A stretch of DNA of 26,733 nucleotides from an uncultured Megasphaera sp. (GCA_900554215.1 USGG01000025.1:1-26733), one strand, 5' to 3'. Shown: positions 1-9,696, counted from the stretch's first letter. The notes: generated by a model from the letters alone, not told the origin. Translations and numbers: made by a program.

Positions 1-96
1 CGCCGCGTCGTGTTTGAACCGTACGATTTGAAGTGGCTGTATCGGGAAGAACGGCGGCGCGCGCCGTTTCTGAAATCGGCCTGCGCAGCTATATAA
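1..96 (+). CDS. C-terminal fragment of an unidentified protein
   Basis: Frame 1 is open from the window edge to a TAA at 94-96 and encodes the last 31 residues of a protein, ending in KSACAAI. The other two forward frames close within the first 31 bases. A rho-independent terminator follows 20 bases later on the same strand, which supports a real gene end. The fragment is basic and contains an RREERRR-like stretch, but I recognise no family in it. No function is proposed. Confidence 0.55.
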   Translation, partial: RRVVFEPYDLKWLYREERRRAPFLKSACAAI

Positions 97-116
97 TTGC
101 ATAATAAACTGGAAGA

Positions 117-152
117 TCCGGCAGAGGCGAATCGCTTTGCCGGACTTTTTTT
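117..152 (+). terminator. Rho-independent terminator of the left-edge gene
   Basis: Perfect 7-bp stem TCCGGCA (117-123) with TGCCGGA (138-144), followed by C and seven T (146-152). It separates the partial gene at the left edge from addB. Confidence 0.85.
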
Positions 153-167
153 GCATGGGCATTTCGG

Positions 168-196
168 TTTTATGCGTGCAGAAAATATGATACAAT
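168..196 (+). promoter_or_regulatory. Extended -10 promoter for addB
   Basis: TACAAT at 191-196 is preceded by TG at 188-189, an extended -10 element. The -35 region (168-173, TTTTAT) is poor. The predicted start lies about 40 bases before the addB start codon. The same TGNTACAAT form occurs before crcB and the nitrilase gene. Confidence 0.5.
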
Positions 197-243
197 AATT
201 GAAAATGTAATTTCAGAGTGCACAGTGGAAGGGAGGAGTTGCC

Positions 244-3200
244 GTGGCGCTGACTGTTTTGTTTGGCAAGGGCCGAAGCGGAAAAACGGAATATTGCTTT
301 TCGCAGATGAAGGCGGAAGCGGCCCAAGGCCGCCGCACGCTTCTCATCGTGCCCGATCAGGCGTCGTATAATGCGGAGCGGCGATTTGCTGAGTCGCTGC
401 CGGAAAAGGGCTTTATGGGGACGCAGATCGTCGGGTTTTCGCGGCTGGCCTACCGCGTATTTCAGGAAAAGGGCAAGGACTGCGCTTTCGTATCGGAATT
501 GGCGCAGAAGCTTATCTTGCAGCGGCTGCTGCGTCGGCACGCAGATGAGTTTACGGTGCTGCAGACGGCGGCGCGGCAGGACAATTTCGTAGAAACAGCC
601 GGCCGGTTTATCGGCGAGTGCCGTTCCTTCTGCATCGGTCCCGATATGCTGCGCCATGCCGCGTCCCTGCTGGGCAGCCAGACCTTGAGCCGTAAGCTCA
701 TGGATATTGCGCTGCTGTACCAGGGATATACGGCCTATTTAGAGGAACGGTTCGGCAGCGCTGACGATACGATGACCGTACTGGCAAGGGAAATTCCTTC
801 GTATTCCTTTTTGCAGGGCGCTTACGTGTGGGTCGACGGGTTCCAGTGGTTTACGCCGCGGCAGCTGGAAGTGCTGCAGGCCATCGAACAGGCGGCGGCT
901 CAGGTCACGATTACCCTGACGATGGATCCGGACCGCGTTGAGGCGCAGCGTCGGGAAACGGCTCTGTTCCACCGGCCCTATGCCGTGTATAAGGAGCTGC
1001 GCCGCATATTTCCGCATCTGGAGGTACGGCGCGTTGCCAGGACTGACGGAGGCGGCCTTTCTGTATTTTTGAATGAGTTCTTCCGTCCTGTGCCGCCGGT
1101 CCAGGCTGAGGCCGTCAAGGGCTTGACGCTGACAGAGTGCGGAAGCCGGATGCTGGAGCTCGACGCGGCGGCCCGACGCATTCAGGCCTTGTGCCGACGG
1201 GGATACCGCTACCGCGATTTTCTTATTTTAGCGCGGATCGGCGAGTCCTATTACCATATTGCCGAGGAAATATTCGCCAAATACGGCATTCCCTTTTTCA
1301 GCGATTACCGGCGTCCCATGACGTCCCATCCGGCGGCGGAGGCCATTTCCTCCCTGCTGGAGGTGTTTACGTCCCGCTGGGCCCACGAGCCGTTGTTTCA
1401 GCTGCTGAAAACGGATTTGTTCCCCATCAGCCGGCGCGATGCCGACGATTTGGAAAACTATTGCCTGGCCTACGGAATCCGGGGCTATCATTGGCTGGCC
1501 GGCGAGGACTGGCAGTACGGAAGGAGCCGCTATATCGAAGAAGGCCATGGCGTAGACGAAGGCGAAGAAGAAACGATACGGCGGATCAATGATATTCGCC
1601 GCTCCGTATGGGACGCCCTGCAGCCGTGCTGGGAAGAGGCGCAGGAAGACCATTCCCTGGCAGACTGGTGCACGCTGCTGTACCGATGGCTGTATGACTT
1701 GGGCGTTTCCCAGTCGCTGCAGCAGTGGAAGCTGGACGATGAAGGGACCGGCCGGGCTGCCGAAGGAAAGGAACATGAGCAGGTTTGGAAGCGCATCGTC
1801 GCCTTCTTCCATGAAATCGTCCGCGTGTGCGGCGACGACGTCGTGCCGCTGCAGGAGTTTTCCCAGATCGTAAGGGACGGGTTGGAGCAGCTGAAATTCA
1901 GTTTAATTCCGCCGACGCTGGATCATGTTACGTTTACGTCGGTCGAACGGGGCTACAACATGCAGGCCCGCGTCGTCTTCCTCTGCGGCCTGAACGACGG
2001 CGTATTCCCTCAGCGCACGAGCGAAGAGGGGATGCTGAACGACGCCGAACGGCGGAAGCTGGAGGCCTTGGGCGTCCGGCTCGGACCGGACAGCCGGTTC
2101 CGTTCGTTCCAGGAAAAATTCCTCTTTTATCTGGCTGCCGGCCGGGCCGGAGAGCAGCTGCACCTGTCGTATATTCTGGCCGGCGACGACGGCGGGGCGA
2201 TGGAGCCGTCGTCGTGGATTCGGCAGATAGAAGAAAAGGGCTATGTCGAGGCTGTCGGCCATGAAACGGGGATGATTGAAGGGGGACGCGAGGCCGAGTT
2301 CATTACGTCCCTTCCGGCGGCCCTGTCCTGGCTGCCCGTCATGCTGCGGCCTGCGTCAGAGGGCAAAGAAACGGACGACGTTTGGTGGGCCTTGTACGAC
2401 TGGGCCTGCAGTCACGGCTGGAAAGAGCGGGTGGCGCAGGCCGTGCAGGGATTGTTTCACCGTAATCAGCCCCTGCGGCTGCCGGCGCCGCTCGTCAAGC
2501 GGCTGTATGCGCCTGACGGCGTCCTGCGGGGTTCCGTCACGAAATTCGAACAGTACCGCAGCTGTCCCTTCGCCTATTTTGCCCGCTACGGCCTGCTGTT
2601 GGAAGAACGGCAAATGTATCACTTTTCCGCCCCCGATTTGGGCATGCTCGTCCACGGCGCGCTGCGCATTTTAGGCGAGGACCTGCTTCGCGAACACAAG
2701 CAGTGGCGCGACCTCCGAGCGGAAGACATTCCAGCCGCGTGCCGCCAGGCTACGGAACGGCTCGCCCCGTATATACAGCACGACATCCTCATGTCCAACG
2801 CCTATTTCGCGCAGATCAAGGAACGCCTCATTCAAACCCTGGCCCGGACAGTGCGGCGTCTTTGCCAGTTCAGCGAGTCGTCCCAGTTTCATATGGAAGG
2901 GCTGGAAAAGGCCTTCGGCCGCAAGGGAAGTCCGTGGGAAGCCCTGCGCTTTACCTTGCCTGACGGCTTGGAGGTCGTCGTCACCGGGCAGATCGACCGC
3001 GTCGATTCTATGCGGGACGGCGACGCCAAGTACGTCGTCGTCATCGACTACAAATCGGGGCGGAAGCAGCTCGATTTGAGCCAGGTATTCGTGGGCCTGG
3101 AGCTGCAGCTCCTGACGTACATGTACGTGGCGCTCCTGAACATGGGCGAAGACGCCGTGCCGGCGGCTATTTTGTACTGCTACGTCCGCAACGACAAGAC

Positions 3201-3672
3201 GTCTCTGGATCATGTGGCCGACGAAGAGGAAAAGAAGACCTTATACGACAAAAAAAGCCGCCTCAGCGGATATTATCTCGACGACAGCCAGGTCATGACG
3301 GCCCTGGACACGTCGATGGAAGGTTATTCGGAATTTTTGAATTTACGGTTAAAAAAAGACGGCACCTTGAGCAACGTATCCCATACGATGTATGATGAAG
3401 CGGGATGGCAGAAGCTGCTGACGCTGGCCGTTGCGCGGATTCGCGAAATCGCCGGCCGCATAGACAGCGGCGACATCGCCGTGCGGCCTATTTTATTGGG
3501 GCAGGCCAGCCCGTGCCGCTATTGCCCCTATCACGCCGTCTGCCGGTTTGACGCGCAGCTGCCTGACAACGGCTACGACGTCGTGACGATACGTAAAGAG
3601 GATTTGCTGGAAAAACTGGACGAAGGAGGGAGCGAACATGGCCTGGACACCGGAACAGCAAGCGGCCATTGA
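244..3672 (+). CDS. addB: ATP-dependent helicase/deoxyribonuclease subunit B (AddB)
   Basis: This is the second subunit of the cytoplasmic AddAB helicase-nuclease, which resects DNA double-strand ends for RecA and recognises Chi. The 1142-residue product is close to the usual AddB length. A Walker A motif, GKGRSGKT, lies at residues 8-15. The C-terminal RecB-type nuclease domain shows GQIDRVD (D918) and IDYKSG (D935, K937). Four cysteines, C774 and C1091/C1094/C1100, keep the spacing of the iron-sulfur cluster that holds the nuclease domain together in this family. Translation starts at GTG 244, five bases after GGGAGGAG. The end overlaps addA by 35 bases, so the two are probably translationally coupled. 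All key residues are intact, so the subunit should be active. Confidence 0.97.
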   Translation: MALTVLFGKGRSGKTEYCFSQMKAEAAQGRRTLLIVPDQASYNAERRFAESLPEKGFMGTQIVGFSRLAYRVFQEKGKDCAFVSELAQKLILQRLLRRHADEFTVLQTAARQDNFVETAGRFIGECRSFCIGPDMLRHAASLLGSQTLSRKLMDIALLYQGYTAYLEERFGSADDTMTVLAREIPSYSFLQGAYVWVDGFQWFTPRQLEVLQAIEQAAAQVTITLTMDPDRVEAQRRETALFHRPYAVYKELRRIFPHLEVRRVARTDGGGLSVFLNEFFRPVPPVQAEAVKGLTLTECGSRMLELDAAARRIQALCRRGYRYRDFLILARIGESYYHIAEEIFAKYGIPFFSDYRRPMTSHPAAEAISSLLEVFTSRWAHEPLFQLLKTDLFPISRRDADDLENYCLAYGIRGYHWLAGEDWQYGRSRYIEEGHGVDEGEEETIRRINDIRRSVWDALQPCWEEAQEDHSLADWCTLLYRWLYDLGVSQSLQQWKLDDEGTGRAAEGKEHEQVWKRIVAFFHEIVRVCGDDVVPLQEFSQIVRDGLEQLKFSLIPPTLDHVTFTSVERGYNMQARVVFLCGLNDGVFPQRTSEEGMLNDAERRKLEALGVRLGPDSRFRSFQEKFLFYLAAGRAGEQLHLSYILAGDDGGAMEPSSWIRQIEEKGYVEAVGHETGMIEGGREAEFITSLPAALSWLPVMLRPASEGKETDDVWWALYDWACSHGWKERVAQAVQGLFHRNQPLRLPAPLVKRLYAPDGVLRGSVTKFEQYRSCPFAYFARYGLLLEERQMYHFSAPDLGMLVHGALRILGEDLLREHKQWRDLRAEDIPAACRQATERLAPYIQHDILMSNAYFAQIKERLIQTLARTVRRLCQFSESSQFHMEGLEKAFGRKGSPWEALRFTLPDGLEVVVTGQIDRVDSMRDGDAKYVVVIDYKSGRKQLDLSQVFVGLELQLLTYMYVALLNMGEDAVPAAILYCYVRNDKTSLDHVADEEEKKTLYDKKSRLSGYYLDDSQVMTALDTSMEGYSEFLNLRLKKDGTLSNVSHTMYDEAGWQKLLTLAVARIREIAGRIDSGDIAVRPILLGQASPCRYCPYHAVCRFDAQLPDNGYDVVTIRKEDLLEKLDEGGSEHGLDTGTASGH

Positions 3673-6600
3673 CAGCCGGGGGCAGACACTGCTGCTGTCT
3701 GCCGCGGCCGGCTCGGGCAAGACGGCCGTTCTCGTAGAGCGAATTATCCGCCGGCTCCTCGACAAGGACGACCCCGTCGACATAACGGAGCTGCTGGTCG
3801 TGACGTTTACAAAGGCGGCGGCGGCGGAAATGCGGGAGCGCGTAGGAGTGGCCCTGGCTCAGGTATTGGCCGACACGGGCGACGCGGCTGTAGAGCGCCA
3901 GCTGGCGCTGCTGCCGTCGGCCCACATATCGACGCTTCATTCCTTCTGTCAGGACGTCATACGCAAGTATTTCTATACCATCGATATAGACCCGCGCGTG
4001 ACTATTGCCGGCGAGGAGGAACTGCGCCTGCTGCGCAAGGGCGTGCTGGAAGCTGTGTTTTTATCGTATTATGAAGACGAAGAAAAAGCTCCCTTTCTCT
4101 ACCCGCTGGCAGATATGTTCGGCAATGACCGGGGAGACGACGCGCTCATGGATACGGTCAGCCGCATGTACGACTATTCGCGCAGCATGCCTTGGCCCCG
4201 GAAATGGCTGGACGATGCTGCCGAAGCCTATGACGTGCCCGACGGCGCGTCTATAGATGAAATGGCTTGGTGCGAGCCTGTCAAAACGCTGGTGCGGAGC
4301 AGCGTGGAGGAACAGCTCGGACGGTACGAAAGCATTTTAAGGGAGATGAAGGTCCGTCCGGCCTTTGCCGGTCCGTACGCCGATTTTGTTGCCGAAGCCG
4401 ATTCGATGCGGCGCGTGCTGGAACGCACTGCATGGGACGATATGCGGAAAGCCGTCATGGCCATAGAATTTCCCCGCTTAAAGGGGCTGCGCAAGCTGTC
4501 GGACGAAGATAAGGCCTTCTGGGAGCAGTGCAAGACCGTGCGCGGCGACGTGAAAAAGGAAATTACCGAAGGCCTTCAGACGCCCTATTTTTCCGTCCCA
4601 TCCGACGTCTGGCTGGACGGCGTGAGAGCGATGGCACCGGTCATGAAAGGGCTGGTGCGGCTGACGGCTGATTTCGCCGAGGCCTATGGGGCGGCGAAAA
4701 AGGAAAAGGGCTGGATTGATTTCAGCGATCTGGAGCATTTCTGCCTGCAAATTCTCCTGTCGCCGCAGTCGGAACCGGATCATCCCGTGCCTTCGGCTGC
4801 AGCGGAAGAGCTGCGCCGGACCTATAAGGAAGTGCTCATCGACGAATATCAGGACACGAACGGCGTGCAGGAGCTGATTACGACCTTGATTTCCCGCGGC
4901 GACAACCGCTTCATGGTCGGCGATATCAAGCAGAGCATCTATCGCTTCCGCCTAGCGGACCCAACGCTGTTTCTGGAAAAATACAGGTCTTTCAGCCGCG
5001 ATGCCGACGCTGTGCAGCGCTGTATCGACTTGGGAAGGAATTTCCGCAGCGCCCCGAATATCCTCGACGCCGTCAACGAGGTGTTTGCTAGGACGATGAC
5101 CGAGGAAGCCACCGGCATGAGCTATGGCGAACGGGAACGGCTCTATGCCGGACGGACCGTCCCGGAAGATGAACGCTGGGTCGGCGGCCCTGTCGAGGTG
5201 CATCTCGTCGATACGGCGCGGGACGACGCGCCGGCAGATGAAGAGACGCCGGAACGGGACATGACGGCCTTTGAGCAGGAATGCCAGGTTATCGCCGAGT
5301 CGATTTGCCGGCTGAAGGAACAGGGAAAGATGGCCGCCCGTAAGGACGGTACGCTGGAGCCCCTGGCCTATCGCCATATCGTCGTGCTCCTGCGGTCCAT
5401 GGCCGGGAAGGCGGACGTGCTGCTCCGCGTCCTGCAGGCCCATGGCATCCCGGCCTATGCGGAGCAGAACGGCGGCTATTTTGCGGCCATAGAGGTGCAG
5501 ACCGTCTTGTCGCTTCTGCGTTGCATCGACAATCCTGAACAGGATTTGCCCATGGCGGCGGTCCTGCGCTCTCCTATCGCGGCGATGGACGAGCCGTCGC
5601 TGGCTGAGCTGCGCCTGGCCGGAACGCAGTCCCTGTGGCAGAACCTGCCGGCATACGCCGCGTCCTTGGATGATGGAGAGAAAAAAGAACGATTGCTGGG
5701 CTTCTGCGCCAAGCTGCAGGCCTGGCGGACGTACAGCCGCCGGCACGGCGTGGCGGAAACGCTGCAGGAATTGTATCGGGACACGGGCTATTATGATTAC
5801 GTCGGAGGAATGCCCGGCGGCGCTGTCCGTCAGGCCAATCTGCAGGCCCTGTACGACAGGGCGCGGCAGTATGAGGCTTCGGGCTTCCGCGGGATATTCC
5901 GCTACCTGCGCCTCATCGATAAGATGAAGGAAGACGGGTTGGATCTGGCTCCGGCCAAGGTGCTGAGCGAGCGGGAAGACGTCGTGCGCGTCATGAGCAT
6001 CCACAAGAGCAAGGGGCTGGAATTTCCCGTCGTCATCGCCGCCGATATGGGCAAGGCCTTCAACCGTCAGGACATGCATTCCCTCATCTTGTTCCACAAC
6101 ACCTTGGGAATAGGCCTGAAGCAGTACGACGCCCAGTGGCGCATGGCCTATCCGACGCTCCTGTGGAACGGCATCTGCGCGCAGATCGGCTGGGAAAGCA
6201 CGGCTGAAGAAGAACGAGTGCTCTACGTGGCCATGACGAGGGCCCGGGATAAACTAATCCTCACGGGCCATACATCCCACTTAGAGCGGGACTGGCAGCG
6301 CTGGCGCAGCCAGGTCAATCCGGCCCGGGCCCGTTCGTATTTCGACTGGGTGCTTCCCGGCATCGCGGCGCGGCCGGAATGCGATGCCTGGCTCTTGGGC
6401 GGCGCGCTGTCGTGGCAGAGCGGACTGTGGCAGGTAACGATTCATAGCCGTGTCGGTGCGGCTGCGGCTGATGCAGCGGAGCTGGCGGAAGAACCGCGCT
6501 TGGCCCGGCTGAAGGAGGGACTGCCGACGGGAACGGCGGCGCCGCTGTGGATGGAACAAGCCCTGACGTGGACTTACGGCTACCCGGCGGCGACGGAGAC

Positions 6601-7276
6601 GGCGGCTAAATTTTCCGTATCGGAAATCAAGCGGCAGTACAACCTCCGTTACGCCGAAGCGATGGAGGACGAGCAGCCGCCGGCTTCTGCGCTGTCCGGC
6701 ATCGCTGAGGACGAAGATGCCTTCGGCCCGACGCCGCCCTGGCTTGCGGAACAAGACGGCAGCGACGGCGGCGCATGGCGGGGAACGGTTATGCATAAGG
6801 TCATGCAGTATATTCAGCTGACGCCGGATATGACCGAAGAGGATATACGGCGGCAGATGGCGTCGTGGCGCGCCGACGGGCTGTTTTCCGAAGAAGAGCT
6901 GAAGCTCGTTTTCGTGCCGTCTGTACGGCGCTTCTGCAGCTCCCCTCTGGGACGGAGCATGGCCCTGTCTCCCGACGTGCGGCGCGAATATGCTTTCAGC
7001 GTGCTGTTGCCCGGCGGCGGGTATTTGCCGGTCCTGGAGGAGGGAGAGCGGGTCCTCGTGCAGGGGGTCGTCGACTGCCTGTTTTGGCAGGACGGCCAAT
7101 GGGTCCTCGTCGACTATAAGACGGACCGCCTGCCCGATGAAGAGGCCTTTCGGCGGCGCTACGCCGTGCAGCTGGCTTTGTATCGGCAGGCTGCCTCGCA
7201 GGTCCTCGGCGCTCCCGTCGACAACGCGTACATATACAGCTTTTATTTAGATAGAGAAATTGCCTTTCAAGTTTAA
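3638..7276 (+). CDS. addA: ATP-dependent helicase/nuclease subunit A (AddA)
   Basis: AddA is the UvrD-like 3'-5' helicase and nuclease subunit of AddAB. The 1212 residues contain the superfamily 1 helicase motifs in order: Walker A AAAGSGKT (residues 22-29), DEYQDT (402-407), GDIKQSIYRFR, a VMSIHKSKGLEFP motif, and YVAMTRAR near residue 865. A RecB-type nuclease domain follows, with GTVMHKVMQ, GVVDCLF (D1146) and VDYKTDR (D1159, K1161). The ATG at 3638 follows an AGGAGGG ribosome binding site and lies inside the end of addB. Only 39 bases separate it from sdaAB and no terminator is visible there, so some readthrough into the serine dehydratase genes is likely. Confidence 0.97.
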   Translation: MAWTPEQQAAIDSRGQTLLLSAAAGSGKTAVLVERIIRRLLDKDDPVDITELLVVTFTKAAAAEMRERVGVALAQVLADTGDAAVERQLALLPSAHISTLHSFCQDVIRKYFYTIDIDPRVTIAGEEELRLLRKGVLEAVFLSYYEDEEKAPFLYPLADMFGNDRGDDALMDTVSRMYDYSRSMPWPRKWLDDAAEAYDVPDGASIDEMAWCEPVKTLVRSSVEEQLGRYESILREMKVRPAFAGPYADFVAEADSMRRVLERTAWDDMRKAVMAIEFPRLKGLRKLSDEDKAFWEQCKTVRGDVKKEITEGLQTPYFSVPSDVWLDGVRAMAPVMKGLVRLTADFAEAYGAAKKEKGWIDFSDLEHFCLQILLSPQSEPDHPVPSAAAEELRRTYKEVLIDEYQDTNGVQELITTLISRGDNRFMVGDIKQSIYRFRLADPTLFLEKYRSFSRDADAVQRCIDLGRNFRSAPNILDAVNEVFARTMTEEATGMSYGERERLYAGRTVPEDERWVGGPVEVHLVDTARDDAPADEETPERDMTAFEQECQVIAESICRLKEQGKMAARKDGTLEPLAYRHIVVLLRSMAGKADVLLRVLQAHGIPAYAEQNGGYFAAIEVQTVLSLLRCIDNPEQDLPMAAVLRSPIAAMDEPSLAELRLAGTQSLWQNLPAYAASLDDGEKKERLLGFCAKLQAWRTYSRRHGVAETLQELYRDTGYYDYVGGMPGGAVRQANLQALYDRARQYEASGFRGIFRYLRLIDKMKEDGLDLAPAKVLSEREDVVRVMSIHKSKGLEFPVVIAADMGKAFNRQDMHSLILFHNTLGIGLKQYDAQWRMAYPTLLWNGICAQIGWESTAEEERVLYVAMTRARDKLILTGHTSHLERDWQRWRSQVNPARARSYFDWVLPGIAARPECDAWLLGGALSWQSGLWQVTIHSRVGAAAADAAELAEEPRLARLKEGLPTGTAAPLWMEQALTWTYGYPAATETAAKFSVSEIKRQYNLRYAEAMEDEQPPASALSGIAEDEDAFGPTPPWLAEQDGSDGGAWRGTVMHKVMQYIQLTPDMTEEDIRRQMASWRADGLFSEEELKLVFVPSVRRFCSSPLGRSMALSPDVRREYAFSVLLPGGGYLPVLEEGERVLVQGVVDCLFWQDGQWVLVDYKTDRLPDEEAFRRRYAVQLALYRQAASQVLGAPVDNAYIYSFYLDREIAFQV

Positions 7277-7315
7277 ATTTTATCCATATAGGTAAGCAGT
7301 ACAAGGAGGTATAGT

Positions 7316-7975
7316 ATGGGAGTTTTTGATGTAGTCGGTCCGGTTATGATCGGTCCGTCCAGTTCTCACACTGCCGGCGCGGCCCGCATTGGCCTCATGG
7401 CCCGGGAAATCCTGAAGGATGAGCCTGTAGAAGCCGTGATTACCTTATACGGGTCTTTTGCCAAGACGTATAAGGGCCACGGCACGGATAAGGCCCTGGT
7501 TGCCGGATTATTAGGCTTTTCAGCTGACGACGTCCGCCTGCGTACGTCCTTCGACCTGGCCGCCCAACAGGGAATGAACGTCGTATTTCAGCGCTCGGAA
7601 GCGGAGGTAGACCATCCCAACACGGTGCGCATTGCCATGACGGGAAAGATGGGAAAGAAGATGGAAGTACTGGGCGTATCCCTCGGCGGCGGCAAAATGG
7701 AAATCCGCGAGATCAACGGCGCCGGCGTCCTGCTCAGCGGCGAAGAGCATACGCTGATTACGGTGCATCGCGATAAGCCCGGCGTCATCGCCCAGGCTAC
7801 GACGATTTTAGCTATCGGTCATATTAACGTATCGAATATGCGCGTATTCCGTAGCGCTAAAAATGCGTCGGCCGTCATGATTGTCTGCACGGACAGTCCG
7901 GTTCCGCAGGAAATGGTCAGCATGATTAAGAATATTTCCGGAATTGAAAGCGTCGTCACGCTGCTGCCGTTATAG
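7316..7975 (+). CDS. sdaAB: L-serine dehydratase, iron-sulfur-dependent, beta subunit
   Basis: Together with SdaAA it deaminates L-serine to pyruvate and ammonia in the cytoplasm, a main amino acid fermentation step in anaerobes. The 219-residue protein begins with the family's VGPVMIGPSSSHTAGA segment, which helps form the serine site. It ends with an ACT domain (from about residue 145, TLITVHRDKPGVIAQ...). This is the split two-subunit form known from Firmicutes; in enterobacteria the two parts are fused. AAGGAGG precedes the ATG by a good distance. The alpha subunit gene begins 11 bases downstream. Confidence 0.96.
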   Translation: MGVFDVVGPVMIGPSSSHTAGAARIGLMAREILKDEPVEAVITLYGSFAKTYKGHGTDKALVAGLLGFSADDVRLRTSFDLAAQQGMNVVFQRSEAEVDHPNTVRIAMTGKMGKKMEVLGVSLGGGKMEIREINGAGVLLSGEEHTLITVHRDKPGVIAQATTILAIGHINVSNMRVFRSAKNASAVMIVCTDSPVPQEMVSMIKNISGIESVVTLLPL

Positions 7976-7986
7976 GAGGACAGGAT

Positions 7987-8871
7987 ATGTACCAGTATGA
8001 ATATAAAACCCTTCACGAACTGATAGACGCGGCGGCAACGCACAACCTGTCGTTGTCGGAAGTCGTCGTGCGCCACGAAATGGAAACGTCGGAACAGACG
8101 GAACAAGACGTACGCAGCCGCATGGAAGGCCGGCTGGCCGTATTTAAAGAATCTATCGACGCCGGCTTGAACGATACGGAAAAATCCGTAAGCGGCCTCG
8201 TCGGCGGCGACGCCGACAAGCTCCTGAAAGCGGCGCCGAAACTGCTGGGGCCGCTGGCGAAAAAAGCGGCCGTCTACGCCCTGGCGGTCAGTGAAGCCAA
8301 TGCCAAGATGTTTAAAATCGTCGCCTGCCCGACGGCAGGGTCCTGCGGCATCGTGCCGGCCGTCATGACGGCCGTGGCCGAAGAGCTAGACGTCGATACG
8401 GAAACGAGCGTCAACGCCCTGTTTACGGCTGCCGGCGTCGGCGCCGTCGTATCGCGCAACGCCTCCGTGGCCGGCGCTGTCGGCGGCTGTCAGGCTGAAT
8501 GCGGCACGGCTGCCGCTATGGCCGCCGCTGCTGCCGCTGAAATGGCCGGCGGAACGAACGACCAGATACTGCAGGCCTTTGCCCTCTGCATGAAAAATAC
8601 GCTGGGACTGGCCTGTGATCCCGTAGCCGGACTGGTAGAGGTTCCCTGCGTCAAGCGCAACGCCTGCTACGCTATTCTGGCGATTACGGCGGCCGAAATG
8701 GCCCTAGCCGGCGTGCGCAGCGTCATTCCGCCTGATGAAGTCATCGAAGCGATGAATGAAATCGGCCGGATGATGCCCGTCGCGCTGAAGGAAACATCTG
8801 ACGGCGGCCTGGCTAAGACGGCGACAGGCAAGGCCATTGCCGAACGCTTGGAACGGTCTATGGCCGAATAA
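7987..8871 (+). CDS. sdaAA: L-serine dehydratase, iron-sulfur-dependent, alpha subunit
   Basis: This is the catalytic subunit carrying an oxygen-labile [4Fe-4S] cluster that binds serine. The 294-residue protein shows the family's cysteine blocks: CPTAGSC (C114, C120), GGCQAECG (C168, C172), CDPVAG (C210) and VPCVKR (C221). The C-terminal half is rich in Ala and Gly, as usual. A TAGGAGGA ribosome binding site overlaps the sdaAB stop. The gene ends just before a long hairpin terminator, so sdaAB-sdaAA form the end of this transcription unit. Confidence 0.96.
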   Translation: MYQYEYKTLHELIDAAATHNLSLSEVVVRHEMETSEQTEQDVRSRMEGRLAVFKESIDAGLNDTEKSVSGLVGGDADKLLKAAPKLLGPLAKKAAVYALAVSEANAKMFKIVACPTAGSCGIVPAVMTAVAEELDVDTETSVNALFTAAGVGAVVSRNASVAGAVGGCQAECGTAAAMAAAAAAEMAGGTNDQILQAFALCMKNTLGLACDPVAGLVEVPCVKRNACYAILAITAAEMALAGVRSVIPPDEVIEAMNEIGRMMPVALKETSDGGLAKTATGKAIAERLERSMAE

Positions 8872-8885
8872 AGGAATGGGGATAT

Positions 8886-8970
8886 AAAAAATCGTCCTCG
8901 CGGCGATAGATTCTTTCCTTACGGAGTATTCCGGTAAGGAGAAATCATATCGCGCAGGGACGATTTTTTT
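8886..8970. terminator. Long bidirectional hairpin terminator
   Basis: An 85-base inverted repeat. The outer stem is AAAAATCGTCC (8886-8896) with GGACGATTTTT (8958-8968). Inner pairs include CGATA/TATCG, GATT/AATC and TCCTTAC/GTAAGGA around a CGGA...TCCG tip. T7 ends it on the plus strand and A5 supplies a U tract on the minus strand. It can end both sdaAA (rightward) and the GNAT gene (leftward), whose stop codon lies on its edge at 8969-8971. Confidence 0.85.
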
Positions 8971-9574
8971 ATACTTGCCCGCCCAAGATGCGGCGTAGAT
9001 CAGGACGAAGGGCGGGGAAGGGGACGACTGGTTCGGGGACAGCCGGATGAGCGCCGAGAAATTTTTCCATCCAGGCGACATTGTACCAGCGGCTGAATTT
9101 ATAGCCGCAGCTGTGAAAGATTCCGACCATGGCGTATCCTATATGAGCGTGGAACTGGACGCTGTTTTGCGTTACATATTCGTCGTCGGCGTCGGGACAG
9201 GTGATGCAGGCGTTTAAATTAACGATGTGCTGAGCCTTCGAAACGGCTTCGAGCGCTTCATACAGCTTTCTGCCGATTCCTTGGCGGCGATAGTCCCGGT
9301 GTATGTACAGCGACGTTTCGGCGGACCAGTCGTAGGCGGCGCGGCCGGAAAAGGGACCGGTATAGGCGTAGCCTGCAGGGCGTCCTTGATGCTCGGCGAC
9401 GAGATAGGGGTATTTAGTCAGCGTTGTAGCGATTCTGCCCGTAAATTCTTCCAGGCTGGGAACGGCGTATTCAAAGGTGATGGCAGTATGCCGCACATAG
9501 GGCGCATAAATCGCCAGAAGGGCCGCGCCGTCTGCCGGCGAAGCCGCGCGGATGATGATGTCGTCTTGGTTCAT
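8969..9574 (-). CDS. GNAT N-acetyltransferase, phosphinothricin-acetyltransferase-like
   Basis: A predicted cytoplasmic acetyl-CoA-dependent N-acyltransferase of 201 residues. The acetyl-CoA binding motif A is clear (IHRDYRRQGIGRKLYEAL). The C-terminal part (NSVQFHAHIGY, then GIFHSCGYKFSRWYNVAWMEK) is typical of the Pat/YncA subgroup, which acetylates phosphinothricin, methionine sulfone or similar small amines. The substrate here cannot be read from sequence. An upstream ATG at 9640 keeps the frame open, but ATG 9574 is chosen because GGGAGG lies six bases before it and the family fold begins directly at IIIRAASPADG. Transcription probably ends in the hairpin at 8886-8970. Confidence 0.88.
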   Translation of the reverse strand: MNQDDIIIRAASPADGAALLAIYAPYVRHTAITFEYAVPSLEEFTGRIATTLTKYPYLVAEHQGRPAGYAYTGPFSGRAAYDWSAETSLYIHRDYRRQGIGRKLYEALEAVSKAQHIVNLNACITCPDADDEYVTQNSVQFHAHIGYAMVGIFHSCGYKFSRWYNVAWMEKFLGAHPAVPEPVVPFPALRPDLRRILGGQV

Positions 9575-9612
9575 GAGAGCCTCCCGTATTGGTGATTGAA
9601 GGGATTGTCGGG

Positions 9613-9669
9613 GAAATAAATATAAAACGAGCTGCCGCAACAGCCAAGGGCGTACTTGCAGCAGCTCGT
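9613..9669 (-). terminator. Terminator between the orphan gene and the GNAT gene
   Basis: On the minus strand ACGAGCTGC (9661-9669) pairs with GCAGCTCGT (9627-9635), with an inner GCAA/TTGC helix. A T-rich tract follows (TTTATATTTATTT, 9613-9626). It lies 28 bases past the stop of the small leftward gene. Confidence 0.65.
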
Positions 9670-9696
9670 CAGAGGGGGAATGAGCGTGGGTTATAC

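Noticed and set aside
4952..6097. 381-codon open frame on the minus strand
   Set aside because: It lies wholly antisense to addA, shows no recognisable domain, and is explained by the GC-rich codon use of the real gene.
7277..7315. Separate promoter for sdaAB
   Set aside because: The 39-base gap has no acceptable -35/-10 pair; transcription from upstream or from a promoter within addA is more likely.
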